DNA of 64,000 nucleotides, taken from positions 162,187-226,186 of the forward strand of contig NZ_CAKUOF010000006.1 in assembly GCF_934668725.1 (NCBI RefSeq), given 5' to 3'. The number at the start of each line of letters is the position of its first letter. The first letter of the stretch is position 1. The notes below the pieces were generated by a model. That model had not been told where the DNA came from and made no database searches. It saw only the letters and a list, made by a program, of their open reading frames with translations. A program made the translations under genes and the position numbers. The stretch comes from an uncultured Dysgonomonas sp. Lineage in GTDB: Bacteria > Bacteroidota > Bacteroidia > Bacteroidales > Dysgonomonadaceae. Shown here piece by piece: positions 10,901 to 18,387 of the stretch.

Positions 10901-13624
10901 CCATAAGGTTGCAATAATAGCATCCATATTCAGGTATGCTTCGTATGGTAATAATACCAAAGAGAATAATACTTGTTTAAATTGACGCCAGCTTTTCCGA
11001 AAGGCTTCTTCGAGATGCATACTCCACGACTGATCTTCGGATTTATAGAGTATATTGGTGGAGAGTGATAATAAAACGGGCAAGAATGCAATAATTCCCA
11101 CCAGTAAAGGCATTAACCATATACTTTGTGGAAACAAGATGTAAAAAAGCACCAGGAACAGAAGAAAAGCCGGAGGGAGTAAACTCCGGCGAAGATTGTC
11201 CATCATTTTCCATACGCCCAGTCTGGATATGGGGTTTCTTGCCCATTTCTTATTGAAGGTAGGAACCCGGGGCAATAACCATTGAATAATTTGCCAATCG
11301 CCACGAACCCAACGGTGCCGGCGAATAGCATCTATATTGTAACCGGGAGGATAGGCTTCATATAATTCCACATCACTGATAAGTGCCGAGCGCACATAAA
11401 TAGACTCTAATAAGTCGTGGCTTAGAATCTTGTTTTCAGGCAGCCTGTCGGCTAATACTTGTTCAAATGCATCTACATCATAAATACCTTTTCCGACAAA
11501 CGATCCTTCGCGAAATACATCCTGATATACATCGGAGGTTGCACGTGTATATGGGTCTACACCGGGATCACCCGAAACTAAACGTGTAAATATAGAACGT
11601 TGGCTGCTAACCAGATTTATGGATACCCGTGGTTGAAGAATACCGTAACCATTAACTACAATATTTCGTTTTGGATCTATTATCGGACGATTCAGCGGAT
11701 GAGCCATCGCTCCTACCAACTGATAAGCACTATCTCCCGGAAGTTGTGTGTCGGTATCAAGGGTTATTACATACTTTATGGATGATGTAATAGATATATC
11801 ACCTTCAATTAACGAAAAAGCATCCTCTGCCTTTCCTCTGAGAAAAGCATTAAACTCCATTAGTTTTCCTCGTTTACGCTCATAGCCCATCCAGCAATTT
11901 TCTCCCGGATTCCAACGCCTCGGACGATGAAATAAATAGAAAATAGTACTATCACCTGATGGATATTTTCTATTTAGAGCTTCAATACCGCTTCTGGCTC
12001 TTTCCAGTATAATACTGTCCGACTCGGTAACCTCAAGTGAAGCATCCGGGAAGTCGGTAAGAAGAGCAAAATGAAGCTGTTGATCTCTATTCGACAAATA
12101 ATGTAACTCCAGATTATCTATTAGTTTGTCTACTGTATCGGGACATGAAATAATAGTAGGAATAACTACCATTGTACGGTATTCGGACGGAATGCCTTCC
12201 GAGAAATCGAGACGAGGTAATATTTTAGGTTTCACGAGTATTGTAGCGAGCCAGTTAATTAAATCGACCCCCAATTGACTTACACACAATAGAAATATAG
12301 CCGATAAAAGGATAGCTTTCCAATTATCAAATGATATTCCTCTGGTTTCCAGAATACCCATAAGTGCTCCGCCTCCTATGAAAGTGAGAAGTATGATGCC
12401 TCCTCCGTAAGAGATCAGCGGGTAGCTATGAATACCTCTTCCGAGAACGGTATTGAGGGGTTCTTTTACTTTAAGAGCTTTGTTCACAATACTCTGCCCA
12501 TCGCCAACCAAATAATAACCGACATGGCTATGTAGTGAGTTTTTTTGCTGCCCTTGAGCTTTTTGTGCCAGATTTACAACTTCTTGTGCAACCTCAAACT
12601 CCGAAAACGGGCAATATTTTGCAAGTGTCTCTATTCTATGGCGGTAATGATCGCGAGTTGTAAAGTCCATCTGTCCATAAATATGGGCAGGATCTTCACG
12701 AAGGGTTATTTCAACAAGACTCAGAGCTTCGACAAAAACTTTCCAGTCGGTAACAGCCAATGAGCGAAGGCTGCCTATGCTATGGCTTACTGACAACTGA
12801 TTGGCTGCCTGAGCTTGGCTTTCTTGATGGATCAATTCTTCGATTGATAGCCCTTCTTCCGACAATCGTTGCTCCAGCCACCTTCGAGCAATGTGCAACA
12901 TTGGATTCTGGGACGATAATCGTTGGCAAAATTCGGAAACAAATGCACTTGACAGTGGAATATTCGATTTTGCCATATCTGAAACTACTTCGATAAGCCT
13001 CGATGGTCTTTTCTTAGCCATTAACTGTAGTTTATCAACCCATGCGTTTGCAATATCCCGATGAGACTGGTTCTCCTGTAGACGGTTAACAATACGTTGC
13101 AGGTTCTCGATAAGAGCCAGCCTAAGCATAATCGGAATTGCCCACAATTCTCCTAATTTTAATGGTGATTCTGTTTGATATGCTTCTATAAATGCTTGAA
13201 GCGATTCTTTATCTATTTGTGCATCTACATGAGATAGTAGCTCCAGAATAATGCTGTATACACGGGGTATCCTTTTGGCAGTGCCTGTTACTAGACAGGG
13301 TAACTCCTGACTGTATTTCTTAGGAAAATGTCTGCGTGCCAACTGTATATGCTCCTCAATCAGGTAAAAATTATCCACTAACCATTTGGTGGCAGGAGTT
13401 ATATTGTCCGGCTTCTTGAGAATAAGAGTTGCCTTATTAAAGTCGCGCAATACTTTATCATTATAATTAAGACGCTCAAGCAAAAAATTGTCTTTTCTTC
13501 CACTTGTCAGTTTTTCTTCCGAAGCCAGCCTCTTCGCATGTTGAATGAGTTGTTCAATAGTAAATAACTCATCCCGCAAAGGCTGTTCTTCTGTTTTTTT
13601 ATGCAAATACCTTAATTTATCCAT
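4940..13624 (-). CDS. ndvB: Cyclic beta-1,2-glucan synthase (GT84-GH94), NdvB/ChvB type
   Basis: A giant inner-membrane enzyme of about 2,894 aa, close to Rhizobium/Brucella Cgs (about 2,830-2,870). Order: N-terminal helical region; membrane segments near 390-450; GT84 glycosyltransferase core with RTMVVIPT (about 480), an Asp motif VITLDTDTQLPGD (about 620) and RHRWVRGDWQ (about 775); further membrane segments (about 815-980); a glucoamylase-like domain (WSGSMFEYLMPLL, HHQGMSLL, about 1000-1560); two GH94-type sandwich repeats; and a C-terminal GH94 phosphorylase barrel with RTHFSDDYLWL (catalytic Asp) and GCGDWNDGMN. By homology it builds, cyclises and trims periplasmic beta-1,2-glucan. The frame runs upstream to a GTG at 13696. 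I prefer the ATG at 13624 because family similarity (PLRDELFTIEQLIQHAK) starts just after it. No NdvA-type exporter adjoins it. Confidence 0.9.
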   Translation of the reverse strand: MDKLRYLHKKTEEQPLRDELFTIEQLIQHAKRLASEEKLTSGRKDNFLLERLNYNDKVLRDFNKATLILKKPDNITPATKWLVDNFYLIEEHIQLARRHFPKKYSQELPCLVTGTAKRIPRVYSIILELLSHVDAQIDKESLQAFIEAYQTESPLKLGELWAIPIMLRLALIENLQRIVNRLQENQSHRDIANAWVDKLQLMAKKRPSRLIEVVSDMAKSNIPLSSAFVSEFCQRLSSQNPMLHIARRWLEQRLSEEGLSIEELIHQESQAQAANQLSVSHSIGSLRSLAVTDWKVFVEALSLVEITLREDPAHIYGQMDFTTRDHYRHRIETLAKYCPFSEFEVAQEVVNLAQKAQGQQKNSLHSHVGYYLVGDGQSIVNKALKVKEPLNTVLGRGIHSYPLISYGGGIILLTFIGGGALMGILETRGISFDNWKAILLSAIFLLCVSQLGVDLINWLATILVKPKILPRLDFSEGIPSEYRTMVVIPTIISCPDTVDKLIDNLELHYLSNRDQQLHFALLTDFPDASLEVTESDSIILERARSGIEALNRKYPSGDSTIFYLFHRPRRWNPGENCWMGYERKRGKLMEFNAFLRGKAEDAFSLIEGDISITSSIKYVITLDTDTQLPGDSAYQLVGAMAHPLNRPIIDPKRNIVVNGYGILQPRVSINLVSSQRSIFTRLVSGDPGVDPYTRATSDVYQDVFREGSFVGKGIYDVDAFEQVLADRLPENKILSHDLLESIYVRSALISDVELYEAYPPGYNIDAIRRHRWVRGDWQIIQWLLPRVPTFNKKWARNPISRLGVWKMMDNLRRSLLPPAFLLFLVLFYILFPQSIWLMPLLVGIIAFLPVLLSLSTNILYKSEDQSWSMHLEEAFRKSWRQFKQVLFSLVLLPYEAYLNMDAIIATLWRLIVTHRHLLKWKTSIDAEQTAGNSPSSFYRAMWFSPAFSIVCAGLLAFFDPVILLYSFPVWLAWTLAPGIAWLISRPFKQHKPDFTTEQTLLLHRIARKTWHYFETFVNAKENWLAPDNFQEVPVPVIASRTSPTNIGLSLLANLSAYDLGYLSAGKMLERTQLTFTTMGELKKFRGHLYNWYDTRTLEPLPPLYVSSVDSGNLAGHLLTLSGGLNELKNAPIYTPVIFNGLLDTVRVMKRYTVKNAAINELEKDLDSSPQTLHEAFALLQSAKQQTENLSTSLAHDNEEVQSWIQTLKNNIEDHIEEVLYLAPWLHIGQLSAHEGLDGNLDEVISQLNILDNGLTLRETAELDETICPLIEITLMRLSNLKKPSAKEHVIPYLNAWLSSLHTAANHASKRLQIIRTLKKQSESFAQMDFAFLYNTSKKLFVIGYNVTEQRMDNSSYDMLASEARLCSYVAIAQGQVPQEHWFSLSRLLVVSHGKPVLLSWSGSMFEYLMPLLVMPNFEHTLLDQTYKVAVKAQIEYAKTLGVPWGISESGYNRTDTSQNYQYKAFGIPSLGLKRGLSEDLVITPYATVMALMVSPQKACENMQRLSEARHEGAYGYYEAIDYTPLHLRPDQKSVNIHSFMVHHQGMSLLSLVNLMKDNPMQRRFMGVPMLKASELLLQERIPHNISETAISDDSEFEIKGLHPLLADSSEVVRVFTDTTIAPEVNLLSNGRYHVMISNSGSGYSRWQNIAVNRWREDATSDNLGMFVYLRDSNTGDFWSSTHQPTLHKGKKDEAIFTQAYAEFRQQYSDLEAHTTICVSPEDDVELRRIRLINRSQTTRTIELTTYSEVVIAPQSADEAHPAFSNLFVQTEFLPELSAILCTRRARSQNETPPHLFHLMLVSSGQKEDVSYETDRSKFVGRGNTLLRPLAMENAGALSNSSGSVLDPSISLRRTVTIPAGKTVTVSVILGMAETREVAVALTEKYQNYRMSERAFELAWTHSQVVLNQLGIEETEAQLYNKLAGSLVYANAQRRASQPILKNNRRGQDGLWSYSISGDTPLVLLRISDVSGMDLVRQLVLAHAYWRMKGLSVELLILNEDVSVYRQSVHDEIVNLISSGIEAPLLEKAGGIFVRRIEQVPREDLLLLQAAARIVLCDELGTLAKQIQNLTISELQVSVLQPTHSVTSKTDKPLTKRDLIFENGLGGFTPDGREYVITLGAGQNTPAPWSNVIANQYFGTVVSESGSAYTWAENAHEFRITPWNNDPIKDSSGEAFYIRDEQTGEYWSPTPLPAKGATPYVVRHGFGYTIFEHSENGIDSEFTVYVAMDAPIKFGVLKLKNTSGRPRRLSVTGYYEWVLADLRQKSLLHVQTEIDVRTGVLFARNFYNIGFAGKIAFMDVGESRTLTGDRAEFIGQNGSLTKPAAMKRSRLSGKVGAGLDPCGAMQVVFDLADGQERETRFRLGFAHNKEEMRDLVLRFRQTGAAKEALKGVWSYWTRTLGTINVDTPDASVNMMANGWLLYQTLSSRIWARSGYYQSGGAYGFRDQLQDVMALVHAEPSITRKQILRAASRQFVEGDVQHWWHPPMGRGVRTHFSDDYLWLPYVTCRYVNAVGDTGILDEKVSFIEGRLLRADEESYYDLPGRSPESATLYEHCVRSIKYGLKFGIHGLPLIGCGDWNDGMNLIGEKGRGESVWLGFFLYDVLIKFSKIAKLRSDDIFADYCLAEAEKLRNNIKVNAWDGEWYRRAYFDDGTPLGSKVNDECHIDSLPQSWSIISGAGDPERSLMGMEQVEKQLVRREDKLIQLFTAPFNKSELNPGYIKGYIPGVRENGGQYTHGAIWTVLAFALMGETEKAWELFGLLNPINHADTADRAAVYKVEPYVIAADVYAAEGHLGRGGWTWYTGSAAWMYRLLVETLLGVNLMGDKLQLTPLLPLKWDSYKIHYRYKETVYHITILRIKDSSLPRLVLDGKGLDSKDTFVMADDRKEHFVDLWIK

Positions 13625-13892
13625 ATCTGTTAAAGTTACGTTGCCAGCCAAGTAAGTATAATAATACAACGACTGGCTGTATGTTACATAATTCACAGGA
13701 ACTGTATATTTACTGCATATATTCGTGCTGTATATGAGTAATAGTGCATCCTGTTACCTTTTTTCCCGGTTAGATAAATGTCCAATACTGCTTAATGCAG
13801 TTCAAATGCCGTTTCGCAGATAGTTAGTAGGTTGTAAGATATAAGGTGTTTCGGTCTTTTTTGAATAATAGAGGTTTACATCCATCAAGAGT

Positions 13893-15293
13893 TTACTCTA
13901 TTTTTCCCACCATCTTTTTAGGATCGATCCACTCGTCAAATTCTTCCGGAGTAACATAGCCTAACTGAATGGCAGCTTGTTTCAAAGTCGTATTATCCTG
14001 ATAAGCTTTTTGAGCAATAGCTGCCGACTTATAATATCCTATTTTTGAGTTTAAGGCAGTTACAAGCATCAAAGAATTATCCAGATTTCGTTTGATCGTA
14101 TCCATAACCGGCTCTATACCAACAGCACAATAATCATTAAAACTCACACATCCCTCACCTATTAAGCGGGCACTGTGCAGAAAATTATAAATAATCATTG
14201 GCTTAAATACGTTAAGCTCAAAATGGCCTGTAGCACCACCTACAGTTATCGCAACATCATTACCCATAACTTGTGCAGCTATCATTGTTAAAGCTTCGCA
14301 CTGAGTGGGGTTTACTTTACCCGGCATAATAGACGATCCCGGTTCATTCTCCGGAATATGGATTTCTCCAATACCCGATCGGGGTCCCGAACTAAGCATA
14401 CGTATATCATTTGCGATCTTCATTAAGCTAACTGCCACGGTTTTCAATGCTCCATGAGTTTCAACAATCGCATCATGAGTGGCCAAAGCTTCGAACTTAT
14501 TGGGTGCAGTAATAAATGGAAGTCCCGTTAATTCGGCAATTTTTGCAGCAACATTTTCCGAATAATTCTCAGGAGTATTAATCCCTGTTCCTACAGCGGT
14601 TCCGCCTAATGCTAATTCGGCTAAATGGGGTAACGCATTCTTTATTGCTTTAACCCCATGATCGAGTTGGGCTACATATCCGCTAAGTTCTTGCCCCAGA
14701 GTAAGAGGGGTTGCATCCATAAAGTGGGTACGACCAATTTTTACCACCGACATATATTGTTTACTCTTCTCGGAAAGTGTATTACGAAGTTTTTCAATTC
14801 CGGGAATTGTTTTTTCTATCAACATTTTGTAGGCAGCAATATGCATTGCCGTTGGAAACGTATCGTTAGATGATTGTGATTTGTTTATATCATCGTTAGG
14901 CAACAACACTTTTTCCTTATCGGTAAGTTTTCCGCCATTTAAAACATGCCCCCTATTAGCAATTACTTCGTTTACATTCATATTGGACTGTGTTCCGCTA
15001 CCTGTTTGCCATACTACCAGCGGAAATGAATTATCAAGTTTACCTTCTAATATTTCATCACAAACTTTTGAGATCAGATTGCATTTTTCAGCAGGTAATA
15101 TACCTGCTTCTTTATTGGTTATTGCCGCTGCTTTTTTCAGAAAAGCAAAAGCATGAATAACTTCTTTCGGCATACGATTTATATCTTCTGCAATCTTAAA
15201 ATTGTCGATACTGCGTTGTGTTTGGGCTCCGTAATATGCATCTGCCGGAACTCTTACTTCACCTAAAGTATCTTTTTCGATTCTATAGTTCAT
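13893..15293 (-). CDS. fumC: Class II fumarate hydratase
   Basis: A 466-aa fumarase C, interconverting fumarate and malate in the TCA cycle as a cytosolic tetramer. The superfamily signature GSSIMPGKVNPTQ is intact, as are the N-terminal TQRSIDNF segment, the TGSGTQSNMNVNEVIANR substrate region and the GRTHFMDATPLTLGQE helix. Length is normal. It stands alone on its strand: the next gene upstream (Crp/Fnr type) is divergent and the giant glucan synthase gene follows after about 270 bp. The oxygen-stable class II type needs no iron-sulphur cluster. Confidence 0.97.
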   Translation of the reverse strand: MNYRIEKDTLGEVRVPADAYYGAQTQRSIDNFKIAEDINRMPKEVIHAFAFLKKAAAITNKEAGILPAEKCNLISKVCDEILEGKLDNSFPLVVWQTGSGTQSNMNVNEVIANRGHVLNGGKLTDKEKVLLPNDDINKSQSSNDTFPTAMHIAAYKMLIEKTIPGIEKLRNTLSEKSKQYMSVVKIGRTHFMDATPLTLGQELSGYVAQLDHGVKAIKNALPHLAELALGGTAVGTGINTPENYSENVAAKIAELTGLPFITAPNKFEALATHDAIVETHGALKTVAVSLMKIANDIRMLSSGPRSGIGEIHIPENEPGSSIMPGKVNPTQCEALTMIAAQVMGNDVAITVGGATGHFELNVFKPMIIYNFLHSARLIGEGCVSFNDYCAVGIEPVMDTIKRNLDNSLMLVTALNSKIGYYKSAAIAQKAYQDNTTLKQAAIQLGYVTPEEFDEWIDPKKMVGKIE

Positions 15294-15636
15294 ATATCTT
15301 AATTTTAGAATTAATACTCAAGTGCTGTTGATAGTATTAGACTCGTCTTTCACCCGTCGATATTGTTATATTATGCATAATTAGAAAGTGCCCTTTTTCA
15401 AGGATAAGAGTAATTTGCTCTCATGCTTAAAAAAAGGTATAACAATAGGGAATATGAAGTATGTATTATATAAACAATAAGAAGTCTGTATTGTTTATCC
15501 GGACTACACCTTTAAAGGTATATATGAAATTAAAAATAAAGTATTTATTCTGTTTTATGGAAATACGGGCTATCTTTGACGAGAAGTAATCAAATGTTAA
15601 CATTACTCACCAATCACTTAACTATAAGCTGTTAAT
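15294..15636. other. 343-bp divergent intergenic region
   Basis: It lies between fumC and the Crp/Fnr-type gene. It holds a perfect 12-bp palindrome ATTATGCATAAT (15370-15381), a possible operator, and the TATCTTTG promoter element at 15571. No gene or stable RNA fold was recognised. Confidence 0.45.
15571..15578 (+). promoter_or_regulatory. Bacteroidota -7 element (TATCTTTG) before the Crp/Fnr-type gene
   Basis: A full match to TAnnTTTG, 58 bases before the start codon at 15637. The -33 position carries only a weak TTCTG. It predicts a leader of about 50 bases. Confidence 0.5.
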
Positions 15637-16215
15637 ATGTATCCGGCTCTTATCAACCATATTTGTAATTACATCGAACTGGATGAAGATCAAATCCAGA
15701 TCATCTATAAATATTTCCGGCGATTAAATCTCAAAAACAAAGAGTATTTATTAGAAGAGGGGCAAATCTGTAAATCTTATTTTTTTATAGAAAAGGGCTG
15801 TGCAAGGATGTTCTTCTATACGGATAAAGGGGCAGAACAGATAACCCAATTTGCATTGGAAAATTGGTGGATCACGGACTATTTCAGCTTCACAGATCAA
15901 AACGTTTCCGAATATAACATACAAGTGATCGAGAAATCGGAAATACTGGTAATCGATCATCGTTCATTCGATAAATTACTTGAAGAATTGCCCGCTTTAG
16001 AACGGTATTTCCGGATAATTATGCAACGAGCAGTTGCCGCTTCGCAGCTAAGAATTAAACTTCTTTACGATTTATCTAAAGAGGAACTTTATTTGCATTT
16101 CAGCTCTTATTTCCCGGAGTTTGTGCAGCGAGTACCTCAATACATGCTTGCTTCTTATTTAGGGCTTACTCCTGAATACTTGAGTGAGATTCGAAAAAAG
16201 AATATTAGCTTCTGA
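15637..16215 (+). CDS. Crp/Fnr-family transcriptional regulator
   Basis: A 192-aa protein with an N-terminal cyclic-nucleotide-binding-like beta barrel (about 30-125; EEGQICKSYFFIEKGCARMFF and the following strands), a long dimer helix (about 130-155) and a short C-terminal HTH (YMLASYLGLTPEYLSEIRKK). This compact form, with the HTH at the extreme C-terminus, is common in Bacteroidota and usually lacks the cAMP-binding residues of Crp; the ligand is unknown. The next gene, a flavin-binding protein 138 bp downstream, is a plausible target. Confidence 0.85.
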   Translation: MYPALINHICNYIELDEDQIQIIYKYFRRLNLKNKEYLLEEGQICKSYFFIEKGCARMFFYTDKGAEQITQFALENWWITDYFSFTDQNVSEYNIQVIEKSEILVIDHRSFDKLLEELPALERYFRIIMQRAVAASQLRIKLLYDLSKEELYLHFSSYFPEFVQRVPQYMLASYLGLTPEYLSEIRKKNISF

Positions 16216-16255
16216 TTTCTTAAACCAGCTTAATTTTTCCCGAATTCTTTATCTA

Positions 16256-16263
16256 TAATTTTG
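16256..16263 (+). promoter_or_regulatory. Bacteroidota -7 element (TAATTTTG) before the flavin-binding protein gene
   Basis: Matches TAnnTTTG and lies about 90 bases before the ATG at 16353. The -33 element is poor. It suggests the flavin-binding protein is transcribed separately from the Crp/Fnr-type regulator gene. Confidence 0.4.
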
Positions 16264-16352
16264 TATCAGAAAATTAAGATCTCAAACCTATCTATTGCTT
16301 TAGTAAGCATAATAGCAAGAGTCAGTTATAATTAAAGATAAACAGTAGAATT

Positions 16353-16745
16353 ATGGATAAACCAATGCTATCCGAAAAGTTTTTTGATGTAATCAATCAT
16401 GAAGGAGTTGTATCGATTGTTTCTTGGGGAATTGATGAACCGCACATTGCCAATACTTGGAATTCTTATATTGTAGTTACAGAAGACGGTCGAATTTTAA
16501 TCCCGGCATATGGTCTGCGTAAAACTCAAAAAAATATAGAGGCAGAAGCAAACCACAAAGTAAAACTCGCACTCGGTACTCGCGAAGTTCTGGGTTATAA
16601 GGATTATCAAGGTACAGGATTTGTAATTACAGGAACGGGCACATACCTCAGCGAAGGAGCCGATTATGATATGATGAAAGAGAAATTTTCGTTTCTAACA
16701 AGGGTATTAGAAGTGACAGTTATATCAGCAAAACAAACACTTTAA
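16353..16745 (+). CDS. Pyridoxamine 5'-phosphate oxidase-like flavin-binding protein
   Basis: A 130-aa split-barrel protein of the PNPOx-like/FMN-binding superfamily. It begins MDKPMLSEKFFDVINHEGVVSIVSWG and continues HIANTWNSYIVV, RILIPAYGLRKTQKNIE and GTGFVITGTGTYL, the pattern of the six-stranded barrel that binds FMN or F420 at a dimer interface. It is short and lacks the extended C-terminus of true PdxH, so it is not the vitamin B6 enzyme; the substrate is unknown. It lies behind the Crp/Fnr-type gene and ends in a clear terminator. Confidence 0.82.
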   Translation: MDKPMLSEKFFDVINHEGVVSIVSWGIDEPHIANTWNSYIVVTEDGRILIPAYGLRKTQKNIEAEANHKVKLALGTREVLGYKDYQGTGFVITGTGTYLSEGADYDMMKEKFSFLTRVLEVTVISAKQTL

Positions 16746-16773
16746 AAAATAATGATCCTTATTATACAGATTA

Positions 16774-16801
16774 AGAGATTATCCCGATTGGGGTAATCTC
16801 T
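16774..16801 (+). terminator. Rho-independent terminator after the flavin-binding protein gene
   Basis: A 12-bp stem with one G-T pair and a GATT loop, then a T-rich run (CTTTTATTT). It lies about 30 bases after the stop codon. Confidence 0.8.
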
Positions 16802-16872
16802 CTTTTATTTAACAGCCTCTCTTCCGTACACATTTTATAGAAGCTGGACTCTCGTTTTATTTGATTATTAAT

Positions 16873-16880
16873 TACATTTG
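16873..16880 (+). promoter_or_regulatory. Bacteroidota -7 element (TACATTTG) before the two-component operon
   Basis: Matches TAnnTTTG and lies about 115 bases before the response regulator ATG. No good -33 TTG at the usual spacing is visible. It would make the operon dependent on the housekeeping sigma factor, with sigma-54 acting only on its targets. Confidence 0.4.
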
Positions 16881-16994
16881 TAGTATTAGCTTAAAGTCAC
16901 AGACCTTTTATTGCTTTAACAGGATAATCCATCCGATTGTTATTCCTTAAAATAGACAAAGCCATATTCTCTTATAACCTAATGAACTCTAAAA

Positions 16995-18359
16995 ATGAAA
17001 AAAGGAAGTATTCTTGTTGTGGATGATAATAAAAATGTACTGAGTGCATTGCGTATCTTGTTGGATGGCTATTTCGAGAACGTCTATTTATTGTCCACGC
17101 CAAACATGCTTATTTCCATGCTGAGGGAAAAGAATCCCGATATTGTTCTGTTAGATATGAATTATTCAGCCGGAATAAATTCGGGTAACGAAGGGTTATA
17201 CTGGTTATCTGAGGTAAAGAAGATTGACCCCGAATTACCTGTTGTCCTTTTTACAGCGTATGCAGATATCGAATTAGCGGTAAAAGCGTTAAAAGAAGGA
17301 GCTTCCGACTTCGTTGTTAAGCCTTGGGATAATACAAAACTGTTGGCTACATTACAAGCCGCTTTTTCGTTACGACAATCACGCAAAGAGGTGAAGAAAC
17401 TCAGAGAGAAGCAAAACGTATTAAATTCTGAATTGAATAAAGAAGAAGATGTTTGCTGGGGAAAATCGGAAGTGATGCAAAACCTTTTAAATATTATGAA
17501 AAAGGTTGCAAGTACTGATGCTAATGTTTTGATAACGGGAGAAAATGGAACGGGAAAAGAACTTATCGCAAAAAAGATACATCATCTTTCGCTACGAGCC
17601 AACGAAACTCTGGTAAGTGTAGACATGGGAGCAGTAACCGAGAGCTTGTTTGAAAGTGAATTGTTCGGACATACCAAAGGGTCGTTTACAGATGCTAAAA
17701 CCGATAGAGCAGGAAAATTTGAAGCTGCCGACAAAGGCTCTCTTTTTCTCGATGAAATCGGCAATCTAAGTTATACTCTACAAGCTAAGTTGTTGACCGC
17801 ATTACAGTCAAGATACATAATAAGAGTGGGAAGTAATACACCCATTCCGGTGGATATAAGGCTTATTTGTGCCACAAACCGAAATCTATTTAAAGCCGTT
17901 CAGGACGGAGAGTTTCGTGAAGACCTTCTATACCGTATTGATACCATACAGATAGAAGTTCCCCCTTTGCGTGAACGACGTGAGGATATATTGCAACTAG
18001 CCAATTTTTTCCTCAATAAATTCACAAAGAAATACAACAAAAAAGCATTAACGATAAGCGATAAAGCCGCTGCAAAATTAGAAAGCTATTCATGGCCGGG
18101 TAATGTCCGTGAATTACAGCATGCCATAGAAAAAGCTGTGATATTAAGCGATGGAACCGAGTTGCAACCAACGGACTTTTATATGCGTCCGATGGAAAAC
18201 AAAGCAGCCGTAATAGAGTCGATGAATCTCGAAGAAATGGAGAAAATCTTAATAGAAAAAGCCCTTACAAAGTACGATAAAAATATATCGGCAATTGCCG
18301 CCGAATTGGGCATAACAAGACCTACTTTATATAGTAAAATGAAAAAGTACGGATTATAA
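16995..18359 (+). CDS. Sigma-54-dependent response regulator (NtrC/AtoC type)
   Basis: A 454-aa enhancer-binding protein. Receiver domain 1-125 has the acidic pair VVDDN (10-11), the phospho-acceptor Asp in IVLLDMNYS (about 54) and the conserved Lys in VVKPWD. The AAA+ domain (about 150-385) has Walker A GENGTGKE, the sigma-54 contact loop GAFTGA here as GSFTDA, Walker B SLFLDEIG and the R-finger region YRIDTIQIEVPPLRER. A Fis-type HTH ends the protein (IAAELGITRPTLYSKMKKYG). The kinase gene starts 28 bases later and the two form a pair. The neighbouring, convergent multi-permease export operon is the likely target by analogy with similar Bacteroidota loci. No certain -24/-12 promoter was found there. 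Confidence 0.95.
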   Translation: MKKGSILVVDDNKNVLSALRILLDGYFENVYLLSTPNMLISMLREKNPDIVLLDMNYSAGINSGNEGLYWLSEVKKIDPELPVVLFTAYADIELAVKALKEGASDFVVKPWDNTKLLATLQAAFSLRQSRKEVKKLREKQNVLNSELNKEEDVCWGKSEVMQNLLNIMKKVASTDANVLITGENGTGKELIAKKIHHLSLRANETLVSVDMGAVTESLFESELFGHTKGSFTDAKTDRAGKFEAADKGSLFLDEIGNLSYTLQAKLLTALQSRYIIRVGSNTPIPVDIRLICATNRNLFKAVQDGEFREDLLYRIDTIQIEVPPLRERREDILQLANFFLNKFTKKYNKKALTISDKAAAKLESYSWPGNVRELQHAIEKAVILSDGTELQPTDFYMRPMENKAAVIESMNLEEMEKILIEKALTKYDKNISAIAAELGITRPTLYSKMKKYGL

Positions 18360-18387
18360 GATCTCTTAATATCAGCCTTTAGAAAAT

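Noticed and set aside
4940..13696. Extended frame of the glucan synthase from GTG at 13696
   Set aside because: The additional 24 residues are not family-like and the first ATG (13624) lies just before the conserved start, so the shorter form was used.
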